Source: Candidatus Tokpelaia hoelldoblerii (GTDB lineage: Bacteria; Pseudomonadota; Alphaproteobacteria; Rhizobiales; Rhizobiaceae). From it: a DNA stretch of 64,000 bases. The notes under the pieces are model-generated. The model was not told where the DNA came from. It did no database searches and saw nothing but the letters and a program-made list of their open reading frames with translations. The stretch lies in contig CP017315.1 of assembly GCA_002005325.1 (NCBI GenBank), positions 1,612,001-1,676,000 on the forward strand, in the 5' to 3' direction. Below are positions 63,135 through 64,000 of this stretch, one piece after another (position 1 is the first letter of the stretch; each line of letters starts with the position of its first letter). Position numbers and translations under genes: made by a program.

Positions 63135-63905
63135 TTAACCAAAACGGCCAGTGATATAATCCTGTGTACGCTGTTCTTTCGGCGAAGTGAAGATCATATC
63201 CGTATCCCCCACCTCCACCAGATCGCCCAGATGAAACATCGCCGTATATTGCGACACGCGCGCCGCCTGCTGCATGGAATGCGTAACAATCACAATGGTG
63301 AAATTGCCGCGCAGATCGTCAATCAGCTCTTCAATGCGTGCCGTGGCAATCGGATCAAGCGCCGAGCACGGCTCGTCCATCAGGATCACCTCGGGGCTCA
63401 CCGCAATGGCCCGCGCAATGCACAAACGCTGCTGCTGCCCGCCGGACAAGCCGGTGCCCGGATCCTGCAGGCGGTCTTTCACTTCTTCAAACAAACCGGC
63501 CCTGACCAGGCTTTGTTCGACAATCACATCAAGCTCGCCCCGTGTTCTGGCCAGCCCGTGCAGTTTCGGCCCATAGGCGACATTGTCATAAATCGACTTG
63601 GGAAACGGATTGGGTTTTTGAAACACCATACCAACGCGCGAGCGCAGTTCCACCACATCCACGGACGGATCGTAAATATCCTCATTATCCAGCAGAATTT
63701 TACCGGTAACACGCGCCCCTTCAATGGTATCATTCATCCGGTTCAGACAGCGCAGAAAGGTCGATTTTCCACAACCGGACGGGCCGATCAGCGCCGTCAC
63801 CTGATGCTCGGCAATATCAAGGCTGACACCATGCAGGGCTTCCTTGCTGCCATAAAAGACCCTCACATCCTCGCCGCGCATCTTGATTTTCAGCTTCTCA
63901 TTCAT
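63135..63905 (-). CDS. pstB: Phosphate ABC transporter ATPase PstB
   Basis: The 256-residue ATPase has Walker A GPSGCGKSTFLRCLNRMND near residue 42, signature LSGGQQQRLCIARA, Walker B VILMDEPCSALDP and switch histidine in VTHSMQQAAR. These are typical PstB sequences. ATG 63905 has AGGGAAAAC upstream; a TTG six codons earlier is less likely. It lies between pstA (27 bases upstream) and phoU. Confidence 0.97.
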   Translation of the reverse strand: MNEKLKIKMRGEDVRVFYGSKEALHGVSLDIAEHQVTALIGPSGCGKSTFLRCLNRMNDTIEGARVTGKILLDNEDIYDPSVDVVELRSRVGMVFQKPNPFPKSIYDNVAYGPKLHGLARTRGELDVIVEQSLVRAGLFEEVKDRLQDPGTGLSGGQQQRLCIARAIAVSPEVILMDEPCSALDPIATARIEELIDDLRGNFTIVIVTHSMQQAARVSQYTAMFHLGDLVEVGDTDMIFTSPKEQRTQDYITGRFG

Positions 63906-63932
63906 CAACCCGTTTTCCCTCAATTTTTCGTC

Positions 63933-64000
63933 TTACCAGCGCCGTTCAAGCCGGCGGCGCAGGACAACAGCGGCAACATTCATCACCGCCAGAAACAGCA
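63933..64000 (-). CDS. pstA: Phosphate ABC transporter permease PstA, C-terminal end
   Basis: The last 22 codons up to the window edge read LFLAVMNVAAVVLRRRLERR W and stop: the end of a membrane helix followed by a basic tail, as at the C-terminus of PstA. Position directly before pstB supports this. The rest of the gene, and presumably pstC and pstS, lie outside the window. Confidence 0.82.
   Translation of the reverse strand, partial: LFLAVMNVAAVVLRRRLERRW

Overview
The window is a chromosomal stretch of an alphaproteobacterium, most likely a member of the Hyphomicrobiales (Rhizobiales) close to the Brucellaceae/Bartonellaceae. The evidence is a complete PhyR-NepR-EcfG general stress response locus, three Omp25/Omp31-type outer membrane proteins in tandem, a TIGR02302/DUF4175 protein, a CarD regulator, and several small proteins that look restricted to this order. 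I saw no rRNA, tRNA, CRISPR array, prophage or insertion sequence. Species cannot be fixed from the sequence alone.

Layout. 1-5.9 kb (+): branched-chain amino acid ABC importer (livH end, livM, and one gene encoding fused LivG and LivF ATPases), a small membrane protein, a stand-alone Lrp/AsnC-type effector domain, and NADP-glutamate dehydrogenase. 5.9-14.4 kb (mostly -): ilvD, comF, a divergent NDUFAF5-like methyltransferase gene (+), a TcyP-like cystine symporter, a small membrane protein, mutT, argJ and a periplasmic parvulin. 14.7-18.5 kb (+): secA and an M19 dipeptidase. 18.5-23.5 kb: a lipoprotein gene and the general stress response locus, with phyR and an HWE kinase leftward, nepR, ecfG and a membrane HisKA_2 kinase rightward, and a DUF883-like gene behind an unusual hairpin-bearing tandem repeat. 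23.8-29.4 kb (+): xthA and a NodT-MacA-MacB tripartite efflux operon. 29.4-35.3 kb (-): ETF-ubiquinone oxidoreductase, etfA, etfB, a YdcF-like gene, ftsX and ftsE. 35.4-37.1 kb (+): hpt and class II fructose-bisphosphate aldolase. 37.2-43.7 kb (-): a lipoprotein gene, ileS and three omp genes, each omp with its own terminator. 44.0-53.5 kb (-): two tandem DppA-type binding-protein genes without permeases, a short RNase D, an M20 peptidase, mutM, a LysE/ArgO exporter, an M29 aminopeptidase and a DUF3100-like membrane protein, almost all closely packed. 53.7-56.9 kb (+): the DUF4175 protein and CarD. 57.0-64.0 kb (-): a DUF6101-like gene, a SleB-type cell wall hydrolase, a large autotransporter, then phoU, pstB and the end of pstA.

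Functional themes. Nitrogen and amino acid handling recurs: Liv uptake, GdhA, IlvD, ArgJ, TcyP, DppA-type proteins, three peptidases and an amino acid exporter. Envelope biology is the second theme: SecA, parvulin, FtsEX, Omps, autotransporter, SleB, MacAB and lipoproteins. The most distinctive points are the LivG-LivF fusion, the stress locus with back-to-back EcfG-type -35 elements inside a palindrome, the peptide-related gene run at 44-53.5 kb, and short in-gene tandem duplications in mutT and ftsX. I did not find a system I can confidently call wholly new. The best candidates for an undescribed functional unit are the DUF3100-aminopeptidase-exporter operon and the 33-bp hairpin repeat upstream of the DUF883-like gene.
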